Shown here: piece by piece, positions 1 through 7,814 of the stretch
Layout of the letters: the number at the start of each line of letters is the position of its first letter
How positions within the stretch are numbered: position 1 is the first letter of the stretch
Notes under the pieces: generated by a model
Told to the model about the DNA's origin: nothing
The model's input: the letters and a program-made list of their open reading frames with translations, nothing else
The model's database searches: none
Translations under genes and position numbers: made by a program
Source: DASPRM01 sp035319065
GTDB taxonomy: Bacteria > Acidobacteriota > Terriglobia > Terriglobales > Acidobacteriaceae
Reading direction: 5' to 3'
DNA: 21,298 bases
Assembly: GCA_035319065.1 (NCBI GenBank)
Contig: DATHDM010000168.1
Span: 1-21,298, forward strand

Positions 1-362
1 TGATGCCGCAACGGATGCTGGGGGAGATCTTGGAACCGCGAGCTCGCGAGCTGTTCGAGATGATGCGTGACCACCTGCGGCAGGCAGGAGTTCTGGACCT
101 GTGCGCCGCGGGACTGGTGCTGACGGGGGGCGGGGCCAAGCTCAATTCGATCGCGGAGGTGGCAGAAACAGTGCTGCGCAAGCCGGTGCGGGTAGCTATT
201 CCCACACCGCTGGCACGCATGCCGGCAGAGCTCGCGCAGCCGGAGTTCGCCACCGCCATCGGCACCATTCTGTATGCCTATCGCTTGCGCATGTCACAGA
301 GCATGCAGGAGCAGGGACTGGGGGCACGGCTCAGGGGTTTGTTCGGGAAGAGAGACTCGTAG
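1..362 (+). CDS. ftsA: Cell division protein FtsA, C-terminal part (5' end outside window)
   Basis: This is the last ~119 codons of an open frame that enters from the left edge. FtsA is the actin-like protein that tethers FtsZ to the inner membrane and recruits later divisome proteins. Visible support is the LTGGGAKL segment, matching the adenosine/phosphate-binding loop of the actin-like ATPase fold, followed by a stretch ending in FATAIGTILYAYR, which is characteristic of FtsA C-terminal regions. The polar/basic tail after it (RLRGLFGKRDS) fits the FtsA membrane-targeting tail, though it is short and only moderately amphipathic. The stop lies 14 bases before the ftsZ GTG, the classical ftsA-ftsZ order. 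The true start cannot be seen, so the ATG at position 3 should not be taken as the start. Confidence 0.93.
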   Translation, partial: MPQRMLGEILEPRARELFEMMRDHLRQAGVLDLCAAGLVLTGGGAKLNSIAEVAETVLRKPVRVAIPTPLARMPAELAQPEFATAIGTILYAYRLRMSQSMQEQGLGARLRGLFGKRDS

Positions 363-376
363 CAGAGAGGCGGGCA

Positions 377-1630
377 GTGACTGATCCAAACGACATTCGC
401 ATCCACTTTAACGATGAAGCGCCGAATACCGCCAAGATCAAGGTCATCGGAGTTGGCGGGGGCGGCAGCAACGCTGTCAATCGAATGATCGACGCGCAGC
501 TGGAAGGCGTCGATTTCATGGTGGCCAACACCGACCTGCAGGCGCTGAAGATGTCGCGTGCCCCGGTAAAGTTGCAGTTGGGCGTCAAGCTCACCAACGG
601 GCTGGGGGCGGGCGCTAATCCGGAAGTTGGCCGCAAAGGTGCGCTGGAGGATGCCGACAACGTCATTGAGGCGTTGGAAGGCGCCGACATGGTTTTTGTC
701 ACCGCCGGACTCGGCGGCGGCACAGGCACGGGGGCAGCGCCGATTATCGCCTCCCTCGCCAGTGAGATGGGCGCGCTTACGGTTGCGGTGGTTACCAAGC
801 CCTTCGTCTTCGAGGGGCGCCGCCGAATGCAGCAAGCGGAGCGCGGTCTCCAGGAATTGCTTGACTGCGTGGACACGCTGATCGTGATCCCCAACGAGAA
901 GCTGCTGGCGGTGGCTCAGGACGCGGGATTCTTCCAGTCGTTTCGTGTGGCTGACGATATCCTCCGCCAGGCGGTCCAGGGAATTTCCGACATCATCACC
1001 ATTCCCGGAATCATTAACCGCGATTTCGCGGACGTGAAGGCGATTATGGCGGGAATGGGATACGCGGTGATGGGGACGGCAACCGCCAAGGGCGAACGCC
1101 GAGCGGTCGAGGCTGCGCAGCGCGCGATCGCCTCGCCGCTGCTCGAAGCCGGAGCCATCGATGGTGCACGCGGCATCCTGATCAATGTGACGGGATCCAG
1201 CACCCTGAGGCTGGCGGAGGTCAACGAAGCTTCCACCATTATTCAGAGTGCGGCGCATGAGGATGCCAACATCATCTTTGGGGCAGTGCTCGACGAAAAA
1301 ATGAAGGAAGAAGTGAAGATTACCGTGATCGCCACCGGCTTCAAGGATGCCCACCCCGAACGGAGAGAGCGGGTCGCATCCGCGGTAGTTGCGCAGGCGC
1401 GGGCAAACACGGGCTACGCTCCCATGCCCTCTCCTGTTGCGCAGGTGGCGGCTGCACTAGCAGAGCCAATTGCCGAAGAGGTAAGGGTGGCGCCGATGAC
1501 CCATTCCATTCCGGTTATACACCGCGAGACCGCTTCACTCAGCGAGGTCACCAGCAGCGTCAAGGCGACCTACGAGCAGGATGACCTGGATGTACCGGCT
1601 TTCATCCGAAAACGTGGGGAGAGCCTATAG
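377..1630 (+). CDS. ftsZ: Cell division GTPase FtsZ
   Basis: Tubulin-like GTPase that polymerises into the Z ring at midcell; 417 residues, a normal family length. Seen in order: a short N-terminal extension, the GVGGGGSN nucleotide loop (about residues 26-32), the tubulin signature GGGTGTG (113-119), the T7 synergy loop NRDFAD (214-219), a variable linker from about 340, and the conserved C-terminal peptide DVPAFIRKR (405-413) that binds FtsA and other partners. The start is taken as GTG at 377 because GAGAGG lies 6 bases upstream, and because the sequence before it, in the same frame, is out-of-frame ftsA rather than FtsZ-like. It sits 14 bases after the ftsA stop and is probably co-transcribed. 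All key residues appear present; nothing suggests a defective copy. Confidence 0.98.
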   Translation: MTDPNDIRIHFNDEAPNTAKIKVIGVGGGGSNAVNRMIDAQLEGVDFMVANTDLQALKMSRAPVKLQLGVKLTNGLGAGANPEVGRKGALEDADNVIEALEGADMVFVTAGLGGGTGTGAAPIIASLASEMGALTVAVVTKPFVFEGRRRMQQAERGLQELLDCVDTLIVIPNEKLLAVAQDAGFFQSFRVADDILRQAVQGISDIITIPGIINRDFADVKAIMAGMGYAVMGTATAKGERRAVEAAQRAIASPLLEAGAIDGARGILINVTGSSTLRLAEVNEASTIIQSAAHEDANIIFGAVLDEKMKEEVKITVIATGFKDAHPERRERVASAVVAQARANTGYAPMPSPVAQVAAALAEPIAEEVRVAPMTHSIPVIHRETASLSEVTSSVKATYEQDDLDVPAFIRKRGESL

Positions 1631-1654
1631 GCTGAATACTGGGGAAGATGGAAG

Positions 1655-1711
1655 TTACCAGGAGCCAAGGGTTTCATGCCGGTTTTGGGCCAGGCTCGTG
1701 GTTCCTGGTAA
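1655..1711. repeat. Inverted repeat just downstream of ftsZ
   Basis: A 13-base arm at 1655-1667 (TTACCAGGAGCCA) is matched by 1699-1711 (TGGTTCCTGGTAA), pairing throughout with a single G-U wobble when transcribed. The loop is about 31 bases. A second TTACC at 1722-1726 could pair alternatively with GGTAA at 1707-1711. It may act as a transcript 3' end or processing stem for ftsZ, but no U tract follows it. Confidence 0.5.
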
Positions 1712-1771
1712 TCATCTCGCGTTACCAAAGTGAGTCCTCCCTTTGTGAGCCTACTGATCGGCAATTGCATC

Positions 1772-1780
1772 TGATACGAT
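1772..1780 (+). promoter_or_regulatory. Possible extended -10 promoter element for the transpeptidase gene
   Basis: TGATACGAT has the TGn extension and a TACGAT hexamer matching four of six bases of TATAAT. No good -35 hexamer is seen 17 bases upstream, so this rests on the extended -10 alone. It would give a leader of about 170 bases that contains the 1823-1841 hairpin. Confidence 0.25.
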
Positions 1781-1822
1781 GAGGCGGTTGAGTGGGCTCT
1801 AAAGGGCAATAAATGCGGGTCC

Positions 1823-1841
1823 CTCGTTGCGTTGCAACGAG
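1823..1841. repeat. Perfect 8-bp hairpin in the transpeptidase leader
   Basis: CTCGTTGC (1823-1830) and GCAACGAG (1834-1841) are exact reverse complements separated by GTT. A stem this tight could be a transcript structure or a palindromic operator. It lies 113 bases upstream of the chosen start codon and is followed by CAAGTTTCTTAC, which is not a strong U tract. Confidence 0.55.
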
Positions 1842-1954
1842 CAAGTTTCTTACGATTTCCGCCCCCTAAAGTGAACGCCCCGAAGATGTACGCATGGTGG
1901 CGTGTCTGGCTGTGGGAGAGTGCGACCGAACGATTCGTGGAATTGGGTGGAGGA

Positions 1955-3193
1955 ATGCAAAAGGGATCGGGTCTGGATAACCTGTTTCGCAGTCTGTCAG
2001 TGGTGATCTTAGGCCTCTGTATTTCCCTGACTGCCGGCGCCGCGACCGTGTCCACCCGTTCGCTTTCCCATACTAAGAACAAATCTCAGACGGTGACCGA
2101 GAACCCGCGCACCCAGCGCAGGATGAGTCAACGTCGCTATAGCCACCGCGTGGTGCGCTCCAGTTATTCCACCTCCACCCGTTCGCGCCGTCATCGACGC
2201 TACTATGAGCGCTTCCATACCAGTTCGTTTGCCGGCGATCAGACTGCAACCGATCAGGCCAGCGGCGAAGATCCGGTGGTGCGGCAGGCAGCCATTGATG
2301 CCCTGGGCGACATGAACGGAACCATCGTGGCTATCGACCCGAACTCCGGCCGCATTTTGGCAATGGTGAATCAGCCATTGGCCCTCTCGGAAGGCGCCCA
2401 GCCCTGTTCCACGATCAAACTTTCAGTAGCCCTGGCGGCGTTGAGTGAAGGCATCATCAGCAAGGACACCAAGGTCAACCTTGGCGGACGCTACCGCATG
2501 GACCTGACCGACGCTCTGGCGCGGTCCAACAACACGTACTTTGAAGTGCTGGGCCGCTCGCTCGGATTTGAGAAGGTCAGCTATTACGCGCATCAGTTTG
2601 GACTGGGCGAGTTGGCGGGCTTTAACATCCCGGGCGAACACCTGGGAACATATCCTTCGGAAGAGCTGGGTGCGAAGCTCGGCGGCGTGGGCAAAATGTG
2701 CTCTTTTGGCGAGAGTATTTCCATGACCCCTCTGCAGCTGGGAGCGTTGGTGTCGGCGATCGCCAATGGCGGCACCCTCTATTACCTGCAGCATCCGAAT
2801 ACGCCGGAGGAAGTTGCAAGCTTCCAACCCAAGGTCAAGCGGCGCCTCGATATCGCCAACGTCATTCCGGACTTGACGGATGGCATGGCTGGGGCGGTGC
2901 TCTACGGTACGGCGCGGCCGTTGCGGGCAACCTTCAACGAAGAAGAGATTCTCGGCAAGACGGGGACGTGCTCCAAGAACGGCACGCGCTTCGGATGGTT
3001 CGCTTCTTACGCCAATACCAACGTCGGAAAGGTTGTCGTGGTGGTCTTTCTGCGCGGCGGGCGACCCACCTTCGGCCCCAAGGCAGCAGAGATTTCTGGA
3101 CGCATGTATCGCAACCTGTACGACCACAGCTTCTTTGCGGCGCGCACACCCTCGCTGGAGCGCAACTCAACTCCGGTCAATGCCGCGCAGTAG
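1955..3193 (+). CDS. Small exported penicillin-binding transpeptidase
   Basis: Encodes a 412-residue protein with an N-terminal hydrophobic segment (about 12-30) that could be a signal peptide or anchor. A basic, Arg/Ser/Tyr-rich linker (about 40-90) follows, then a penicillin-binding transpeptidase domain. All three active-site motifs are visible: STIK (152-155, nucleophile Ser152), SNN (191-193) and KTGT (335-338), plus the PBP-typical block around FGESISMTPLQL (251-262). It should cross-link, or possibly trim, peptidoglycan on the outer face of the inner membrane. It lacks the large N-terminal pedestal/dimerisation domain of FtsI-type class B PBPs and any glycosyltransferase domain. ATG 1955 was chosen because the hydrophobic segment starts there. 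GGAGG ends only one base before it, which is a poor spacing, so a start at 1886 or another upstream codon remains possible. The position after ftsZ suggests a role in division or growth, by inference only. Confidence 0.85.
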   Translation: MQKGSGLDNLFRSLSVVILGLCISLTAGAATVSTRSLSHTKNKSQTVTENPRTQRRMSQRRYSHRVVRSSYSTSTRSRRHRRYYERFHTSSFAGDQTATDQASGEDPVVRQAAIDALGDMNGTIVAIDPNSGRILAMVNQPLALSEGAQPCSTIKLSVALAALSEGIISKDTKVNLGGRYRMDLTDALARSNNTYFEVLGRSLGFEKVSYYAHQFGLGELAGFNIPGEHLGTYPSEELGAKLGGVGKMCSFGESISMTPLQLGALVSAIANGGTLYYLQHPNTPEEVASFQPKVKRRLDIANVIPDLTDGMAGAVLYGTARPLRATFNEEEILGKTGTCSKNGTRFGWFASYANTNVGKVVVVVFLRGGRPTFGPKAAEISGRMYRNLYDHSFFAARTPSLERNSTPVNAAQ

Positions 3194-3230
3194 CGCGCAT
3201 TTGCATCCCCTCTGATTCTCTCGACCTTTC

Positions 3231-4001
3231 CTATTTTGCGGTGTAGCCCAGGCCGCGCTTCTTGGTGCCGCGATCGTCGGCGAACACTTGGCCATCCCGG
3301 ATGTGGATGACGCGATGCGCATACTCCGCGATATCGTGCTCGTGAGTGACCAGGACGATGGTATTTCCTTCCGAGTGCAGGCGATCGAACAACGCCATGA
3401 TCTCGGTGCCAGTCTGCGAGTCGAGATTACCCGTAGGCTCATCGGCCAGGATGATGGAGGGATTGTTGACCAGGGCGCGGGCGATGGCGACACGTTGCCT
3501 CTGGCCGCCAGAAAGCTCGTTGGGCTTGTGATTCATGCGCGCTTCCATTCCCACTGCGGCCAGTGACGCTTTGGCCTTTTCGATTCGCTGCTCCGCGGGA
3601 ATGCCGGCATAGATCAGGGGCAGCTCTACATTGTGCAGAGCGGTGGCACGAGGCAAGAGGTTGAAGGTCTGGAAGACGAAGCCGATTTCCTTGTTGCGGA
3701 TGCGGGCGAGTTCATCGTCGTCGAGTTCGCTGACCAGTTGGTTATTCAGCCAGTACTTGCCGTCGCTGGGGGAGTCGAGGCAGCCGATCAGGTTCATTAG
3801 CGTGGACTTGCCCGATCCCGAGGGACCCATGATAGCCACGTACTCGTTGCGCTCGATTCGCAGATTGACGCCGCGAAGCGCCTGGACCTGCTGCTCCGAG
3901 CCCATGTCGTAGGTCTTCCAGAGATTCTCGGTGCAGATCATGCACCCATCTGGAGGAGCGGTGATTGTGCTTTCGTTCAAGCTGGCCACCTCGGTCGCCA
4001 T
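3231..4001 (-). CDS. ABC transporter ATP-binding protein, MacB/LolD type
   Basis: A 256-residue ATPase subunit of the LolD/MacB/FtsE class, which powers lipoprotein release, macrolide/peptide export or cell-surface mechanotransmission. Visible motifs: Walker A GPSGSGKST (59-67), Q-loop glutamine at 111, signature LSGGQ (163-167), Walker B IILADE (183-188) and the switch histidine in VTHE (220). The EPTGNLD block is typical of this class. An in-frame ATG lies at 4016, but the ATG at 4001 has GGGAG at 8 bases and is preferred. An N-terminal extension of about 20 residues precedes the usual domain start. It lies 112 bases downstream of the adaptor gene on the same strand and is likely co-transcribed. 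No MacB/FtsX-type permease lies beside it: the next gene converges from the other side. Substrate cannot be told from sequence. Confidence 0.93.
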   Translation of the reverse strand: MATEVASLNESTITAPPDGCMICTENLWKTYDMGSEQQVQALRGVNLRIERNEYVAIMGPSGSGKSTLMNLIGCLDSPSDGKYWLNNQLVSELDDDELARIRNKEIGFVFQTFNLLPRATALHNVELPLIYAGIPAEQRIEKAKASLAAVGMEARMNHKPNELSGGQRQRVAIARALVNNPSIILADEPTGNLDSQTGTEIMALFDRLHSEGNTIVLVTHEHDIAEYAHRVIHIRDGQVFADDRGTKKRGLGYTAK

Positions 4002-4113
4002 GCTCTGTTCTCCCATCTCTCCCAGGGCCTAAGCCCAGATCAGCACCACGTTCCCAGGCGCTTCCCGCTGCCGGTCTGGCGCCATCGTTTTGGACGCTTC
4101 AGCAGCAGGAAAG

Positions 4114-5505
4114 TCATGACTTCTCTTCGCTTTCTTTCTTGGGGGCCGAATTGTCAACCTTCACCGAAGTGCCATTACGCAGGGTGCGGAGAACCTTATA
4201 GCTGCCGGTGACAATGTCATCCCCTTCTCCCAAACCGCTAAGCACCTCAATGTCGGTAACTCCGCTGATTCCGGTCGTAACCGGCACAAATTGCGCCTTC
4301 TTACTGCGCACCACAAAAACACCCTGCAACTCTTCTTTTGCCTTGGTTGGATCGGCCGTTGCGGACGGCGACGCGGCTTCCACTGACTTCTTGTCCGCCT
4401 TTTTGTCCTGCAGATCGCCGCGCTGGCGAATGGTAATCGCCTGGATGGGAACTGTCAGGGCCGCCTTCTTGGTCGAAGTAGTGACCTTGGCCGTGGTGGA
4501 TAGCCCGGGCCGCAGATTCTCCGGCGGATCGGTCAGGGTGACGACGACCTTGAAGTCTTTGGCCTCCTGGCTGGCTGCCGTGGATTGCGAAGTGGAAACG
4601 CCGGTGGAGCGCACCATGGCATTGTTGCCGATCTCGGTGACTACACCGTGGAAAGTCTGCTTCGGCATAGCGTCGATGGTAACCCCAGCGGCCTGGCCAT
4701 TATGCACATTGACAATATCCGTCTCATCCACCCGCACTTCCGCGGTGATAACCGACATGTCCGCCAGCGTCATCAGCGTGCTGCCGGGGGCATTCTGAAT
4801 GCCGATCACCACCGTCTCGCCTTCACGGACCGGCAGGTTGGTGACGATGCCATCGAAGGGCGCCACATATTCGGTTTTGTTCAGTACATCGCGCGCCCGC
4901 ACCAGGTTGGCATTGGCCTGAGCGATGCGCCGGTCCGCCGATTCCTTCTGCGCCCGGCTCTGAATGATGCGCGCCTTGCCTTGTGCGACCCCAGCCACGG
5001 CGCTGTCATAGGCGGCCTTCTTGGCGTCATAGTCCTGCTTGGCGATCAGAGCCTGCGCGTAAAGCCCCTCGGCGCGCTGGTAATCCAGTTTGGCGCGCTC
5101 CAAGTCCGCATTCGCCCGCTCCAAGTCCGCCTGTGCGGTATGCAATGCAGCTTCCTGAGCAGCAGAGTCGGTCTGAGCCGCCTCGAGGCTGGCGCGATTG
5201 GCTTCGACGTCGGCGCCCGGCTGTACATTCTCGATCTGCGCCAGCATCTGTCCCTTCTTGACGCGATCACCCTCGTGGACGTAGAGCTTCACGATCTTGC
5301 CGAAGGCGTTGGCCCCTATGTTGACGTAAGTCTTGGGCTTAATTTCCCCGGACGCGCTAACCGTGGAGGAAAGATCCTGGCGCAAGACCTTGCCCGTCTG
5401 CACGGTGGTGACATTCTTGCTGCTCTCATGAACTGTGAAGCCGACGATCGCGCACACTACAACCACGATACCCACGATAATGCCGATTTTCTTCCAGTTC
5501 TTCAC
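4114..5505 (-). CDS. Periplasmic adaptor subunit, HlyD/MacA family
   Basis: A 463-residue membrane-fusion (adaptor) protein that would link an inner-membrane transporter to an outer-membrane channel. It has a short basic N-terminus and one transmembrane helix (about 7-23). The first half of a lipoyl-like domain follows (about 58-92), then a long Ala/Gln/Glu/Arg-rich coiled-coil hairpin (about 98-210). The second lipoyl half begins at YVAPFDGIV (213-221), followed by beta-barrel and membrane-proximal domains. Near residue 370 there is a Lys/Ala/Ser-rich insertion. The start is GTG at 5505; an ATG slightly upstream is followed at once by a stop, and no strong ribosome binding site is seen. The downstream ABC ATPase makes a MacA-type system most likely. 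No outer-membrane TolC-like gene lies in the window. Confidence 0.9.
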   Translation of the reverse strand: MKNWKKIGIIVGIVVVVCAIVGFTVHESSKNVTTVQTGKVLRQDLSSTVSASGEIKPKTYVNIGANAFGKIVKLYVHEGDRVKKGQMLAQIENVQPGADVEANRASLEAAQTDSAAQEAALHTAQADLERANADLERAKLDYQRAEGLYAQALIAKQDYDAKKAAYDSAVAGVAQGKARIIQSRAQKESADRRIAQANANLVRARDVLNKTEYVAPFDGIVTNLPVREGETVVIGIQNAPGSTLMTLADMSVITAEVRVDETDIVNVHNGQAAGVTIDAMPKQTFHGVVTEIGNNAMVRSTGVSTSQSTAASQEAKDFKVVVTLTDPPENLRPGLSTTAKVTTSTKKAALTVPIQAITIRQRGDLQDKKADKKSVEAASPSATADPTKAKEELQGVFVVRSKKAQFVPVTTGISGVTDIEVLSGLGEGDDIVTGSYKVLRTLRNGTSVKVDNSAPKKESEEKS

Positions 5506-5727
5506 GCTCGTCTCATTGCGCGACCGCGGAACATTCGAAAGCGACGCAGACCATCTCTAGTCGTGACCCGGCTGCGCCGCAATTGAGCCCGGAGCAGTCT
5601 CTCAGTGAATACGCGGTGGGCGGATCAAAAGTTCACCGCGAATTGATGCTCCCGTCACCCCAGTTTGCTGCTTTGGCGGCTCGCATCAGGCGGGGCTGCA
5701 TAGATGTGTTGCGGGACGACCGGGTGA

Positions 5728-5756
5728 ATTATACCCGACACAGCAGCCTCCGTCCC
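5728..5756 (-). promoter_or_regulatory. Possible sigma-70 promoter for the adaptor-ATPase pair
   Basis: Read on the minus strand, 5733-5728 is a perfect TATAAT. The hexamer 17 bases upstream (GGGACG at 5756-5751) matches TTGACA at only three positions. If used, it gives a leader of more than 200 bases before the GTG at 5505. Confidence 0.35.
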
Positions 5757-5898
5757 TACCGTAAGAGACGGGCGACGAAGCCCTTTGATTACAGATTCCC
5801 GCACTGGGATCGCTTTTGGGACGAACCGTTAAGTCCGCGAAATAGCTGGCATCTCGCCACTTAGTCGCAGGCATCCCATAAGTTCATGAATCACGCGC

Positions 5899-5927
5899 TT
5901 GATTGATCTCAGGTAAAAACTTACAAT
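5899..5927 (+). promoter_or_regulatory. Sigma-70-like promoter of the GWxTD gene
   Basis: TTGATT at 5899-5904 and TACAAT at 5922-5927 are separated by exactly 17 bases; they match the consensus hexamers at four and five positions. A transcript would begin near 5934, about 32 bases before the ATG at 5966. This also argues against a translation start at the earlier in-frame TTG (5903), which overlaps the -35 hexamer. Confidence 0.65.
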
Positions 5928-5965
5928 TTACAAATCTGGTAGTGTCTCCGAGGAGCTTACCCCTG

Positions 5966-7711
5966 ATGTCGGATCGGTTGCCTAACCGCATTTTTTCGAT
6001 TCTTCTGGCCACGCCTCTACTCCTGGGTCTGAGCGTATTGGCACAATCGACCGGGGACAAGGCTTCGCCATCGCAGGAAAAGGCTTCCCAGTCGCAATCC
6101 GGGACGCAGGCTCAACCCGCAAGCCAGGAACAGGACCCTCTGAAGCGGCCCCTTTCGGAGAAGCAGAAGAAGGAGCAGGCCAAGGCCCTCAAACAGGAGC
6201 TGAGCCGAACCTATAAGAAGTGGCTCGATGAGGACGTACGCTGGATCATTACCGACGAAGAGCGGGAGACCTTCAAGCGGCTCTCCAACGACGAAGAGCG
6301 CGACCAGTTTATCGAGCAATTCTGGCTCCGCCGCGATCCCACGCCGGACACGGTGGAGAATGAATACAAAGAAGATCACTACCGCCGCATTGCCTACGCC
6401 AACGAACACTTTGCGTCAGGTATTCCGGGGTGGAGGACGGACCGCGGCCGCATCTACATCATGTATGGGCCGCCGGACGAGATTGATGCCCATCCTTCCG
6501 GCGGAATGTACAACCGTCCCCTGGAGGAAGGTGGGGGTTCGACTTCTACCTACCCGTTTGAGAGCTGGCGGTATCGCTACCTCGAAGGCGTAGGCCAGGA
6601 AATCGAGATTGAGTTCGTCGATCAGTGCATGTGCGGCGAGTACCGCTTGTCCATGGATCGCTCGGAGAAGGATGCGCTGCTGCACGTGCCCGGCGCCGGC
6701 GAAACCCTCTACGAGCAGATGGGAATGGCGAGCAAGACGCAGCGATTTACCAATCCCGAAAACCTCGGCCCGGGCCCAATGGACTCGCAGCTGCAGTCCA
6801 AACAGTTTGACCGGCTGGAGATGTTCGCCAAGCTGAATAAGCCTCCGGCCGTGAAGTTCAAAGATTTGGAAGAGGTGGTCACCACAAAGGTCCGTTATAA
6901 CCTGATGCCGTTTGAAGTGCGGGCCGACTTCATCAAGGTAACCTCGGACACAGTGTTGGTCCCCATCACCATTCAGATGAAGAACAAGGACATCACCTTC
7001 CAGACCAAGGATGGTGTCTCCCGCGGTGTGGTCAATATCTTCGGCAGGGTGACGACCCTCACGGGGAAGATTGCGCAGACGTTTGAGGACACCGTGGAGC
7101 GATCCGAGCCGGCTGAATTGCTGCCCAAAGTAATGGAAACCTCCTCGCTCTACTGGAAGGCTCTGCCCCTCAAGCCGGGCCGTTATCGCTTTGATCTGGT
7201 GGTCAAGGATGTGAACGGAGACCGTGTGGGGACCTGGAGCCGGGGTATCATGGTGCCCGAATACGGTGACGAGAAGCTGACGGCCTCGTCGCTAATCCTG
7301 GCTGATCAGATGGAGAAGGTCCCGGCGAAGAGTGTCGGGACTGGCACCTTTGTGATTGGAACCACCAAGGTGAGGCCGCGGCTGGATAGTTCCGACGGCA
7401 AGCCGGCATCCTTCAAGCGCGACCAGCGAATCAATTTCTGGATGCAGGTGTACAACCTGGGGATCGATCAGCAGACGAAAAAGCCGTCTGCCACCATTGA
7501 GTACGACGTGGTGAATATCGCCACCAACAAGCCGGTGGTCCATGCAGTGGAATTGACCAAGGACCTCGGCAACGTGGGTGAGCAGGTTACGCTGGAAAAA
7601 TCCATGCCCTTGACCAGCCTGGAGCCTGGGACTTACCGGGTAACCATTAAGGTCAACGACCACGTCTCCAAACAGGAGATTTCGCCTTCGGCGCGGTTTG
7701 CAGTTGAGTGA
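5966..7711 (+). CDS. Exported GWxTD-domain protein
   Basis: A 581-residue protein with a Sec signal peptide (hydrophobic about 8-26, likely cut near LAQS). A low-complexity Ser/Gln/Lys-rich stretch follows (about 29-75), then a GWxTD domain. The naming motif GWRTD is at 155-159, followed by GRIYIMYGPPDEID, typical of the family, and then an FESWRYRY block and an EFVDQ segment. The C-terminal half (about 290-581) appears to be beta-rich, with PGRYRFDL and PGTYRVTI repeats that look like Ig-like or carbohydrate-binding-type folds. The molecular function of GWxTD proteins is not established; they are common in Acidobacteriota and Bacteroidota. ATG 5966 has GAGGAG 10 bases upstream and lies just after a good promoter. 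The same-strand beta-barrel gene begins 103 bases downstream. Confidence 0.88.
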   Translation: MSDRLPNRIFSILLATPLLLGLSVLAQSTGDKASPSQEKASQSQSGTQAQPASQEQDPLKRPLSEKQKKEQAKALKQELSRTYKKWLDEDVRWIITDEERETFKRLSNDEERDQFIEQFWLRRDPTPDTVENEYKEDHYRRIAYANEHFASGIPGWRTDRGRIYIMYGPPDEIDAHPSGGMYNRPLEEGGGSTSTYPFESWRYRYLEGVGQEIEIEFVDQCMCGEYRLSMDRSEKDALLHVPGAGETLYEQMGMASKTQRFTNPENLGPGPMDSQLQSKQFDRLEMFAKLNKPPAVKFKDLEEVVTTKVRYNLMPFEVRADFIKVTSDTVLVPITIQMKNKDITFQTKDGVSRGVVNIFGRVTTLTGKIAQTFEDTVERSEPAELLPKVMETSSLYWKALPLKPGRYRFDLVVKDVNGDRVGTWSRGIMVPEYGDEKLTASSLILADQMEKVPAKSVGTGTFVIGTTKVRPRLDSSDGKPASFKRDQRINFWMQVYNLGIDQQTKKPSATIEYDVVNIATNKPVVHAVELTKDLGNVGEQVTLEKSMPLTSLEPGTYRVTIKVNDHVSKQEISPSARFAVE

Positions 7712-7814
7712 GAATTAACAGGCTTCGGCTCCGGCGGCCTGCACTGGAGCCCCGATGTTTCATCCCGGGTTGGTTCGAAGGGAAGTGTCACCCCTGCGGT
7801 GGAGGGTAGGTGGA

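Larger units (their letters stand above)
1631..1954. other. Intergenic region between ftsZ and the transpeptidase gene
   Basis: 324 bases without a convincing gene. It holds two inverted repeats (1655-1711 and 1823-1841, listed separately) and an extended -10-like element TGATACGAT at 1772-1780 that could drive the downstream transpeptidase gene. The transpeptidase reading frame extends back to 1832, but that part is not family-like and begins inside a hairpin, so I treat it as leader. There is no T-rich tract after the first hairpin, so a standard intrinsic terminator for ftsZ is not evident. Confidence 0.5.
5506..5965. other. Divergent intergenic region between the adaptor and GWxTD genes
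   Basis: 460 bases separate two divergently transcribed genes. A strong plus-strand promoter candidate lies at 5899-5927 and a weaker minus-strand one at 5728-5756. A 93-codon frame on the plus strand (5583-5864) has no family features and no ribosome binding site, so I do not call it a gene. I see no riboswitch or RNA gene that I recognise. Confidence 0.5.

Noticed and set aside
278..1354. 358-codon open frame on the minus strand across ftsZ
   Set aside because: It is antisense to a clear ftsZ, has His/Arg-rich composition typical of a shadow frame in GC-rich DNA, and shows no family features.
2423..3127. 234-codon open frame on the minus strand across the transpeptidase gene
   Set aside because: It lies wholly inside a gene with intact transpeptidase motifs on the other strand; no recognisable domain.
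4585..5586. 333-codon open frame on the plus strand antisense to the adaptor
   Set aside because: The opposite strand encodes a coherent HlyD/MacA protein; this frame has Arg/His/Gly-rich shadow composition.
5583..5864. 93-codon frame in the divergent region upstream of the GWxTD gene
   Set aside because: No ribosome binding site, no family features, and it spans a plausible minus-strand promoter.
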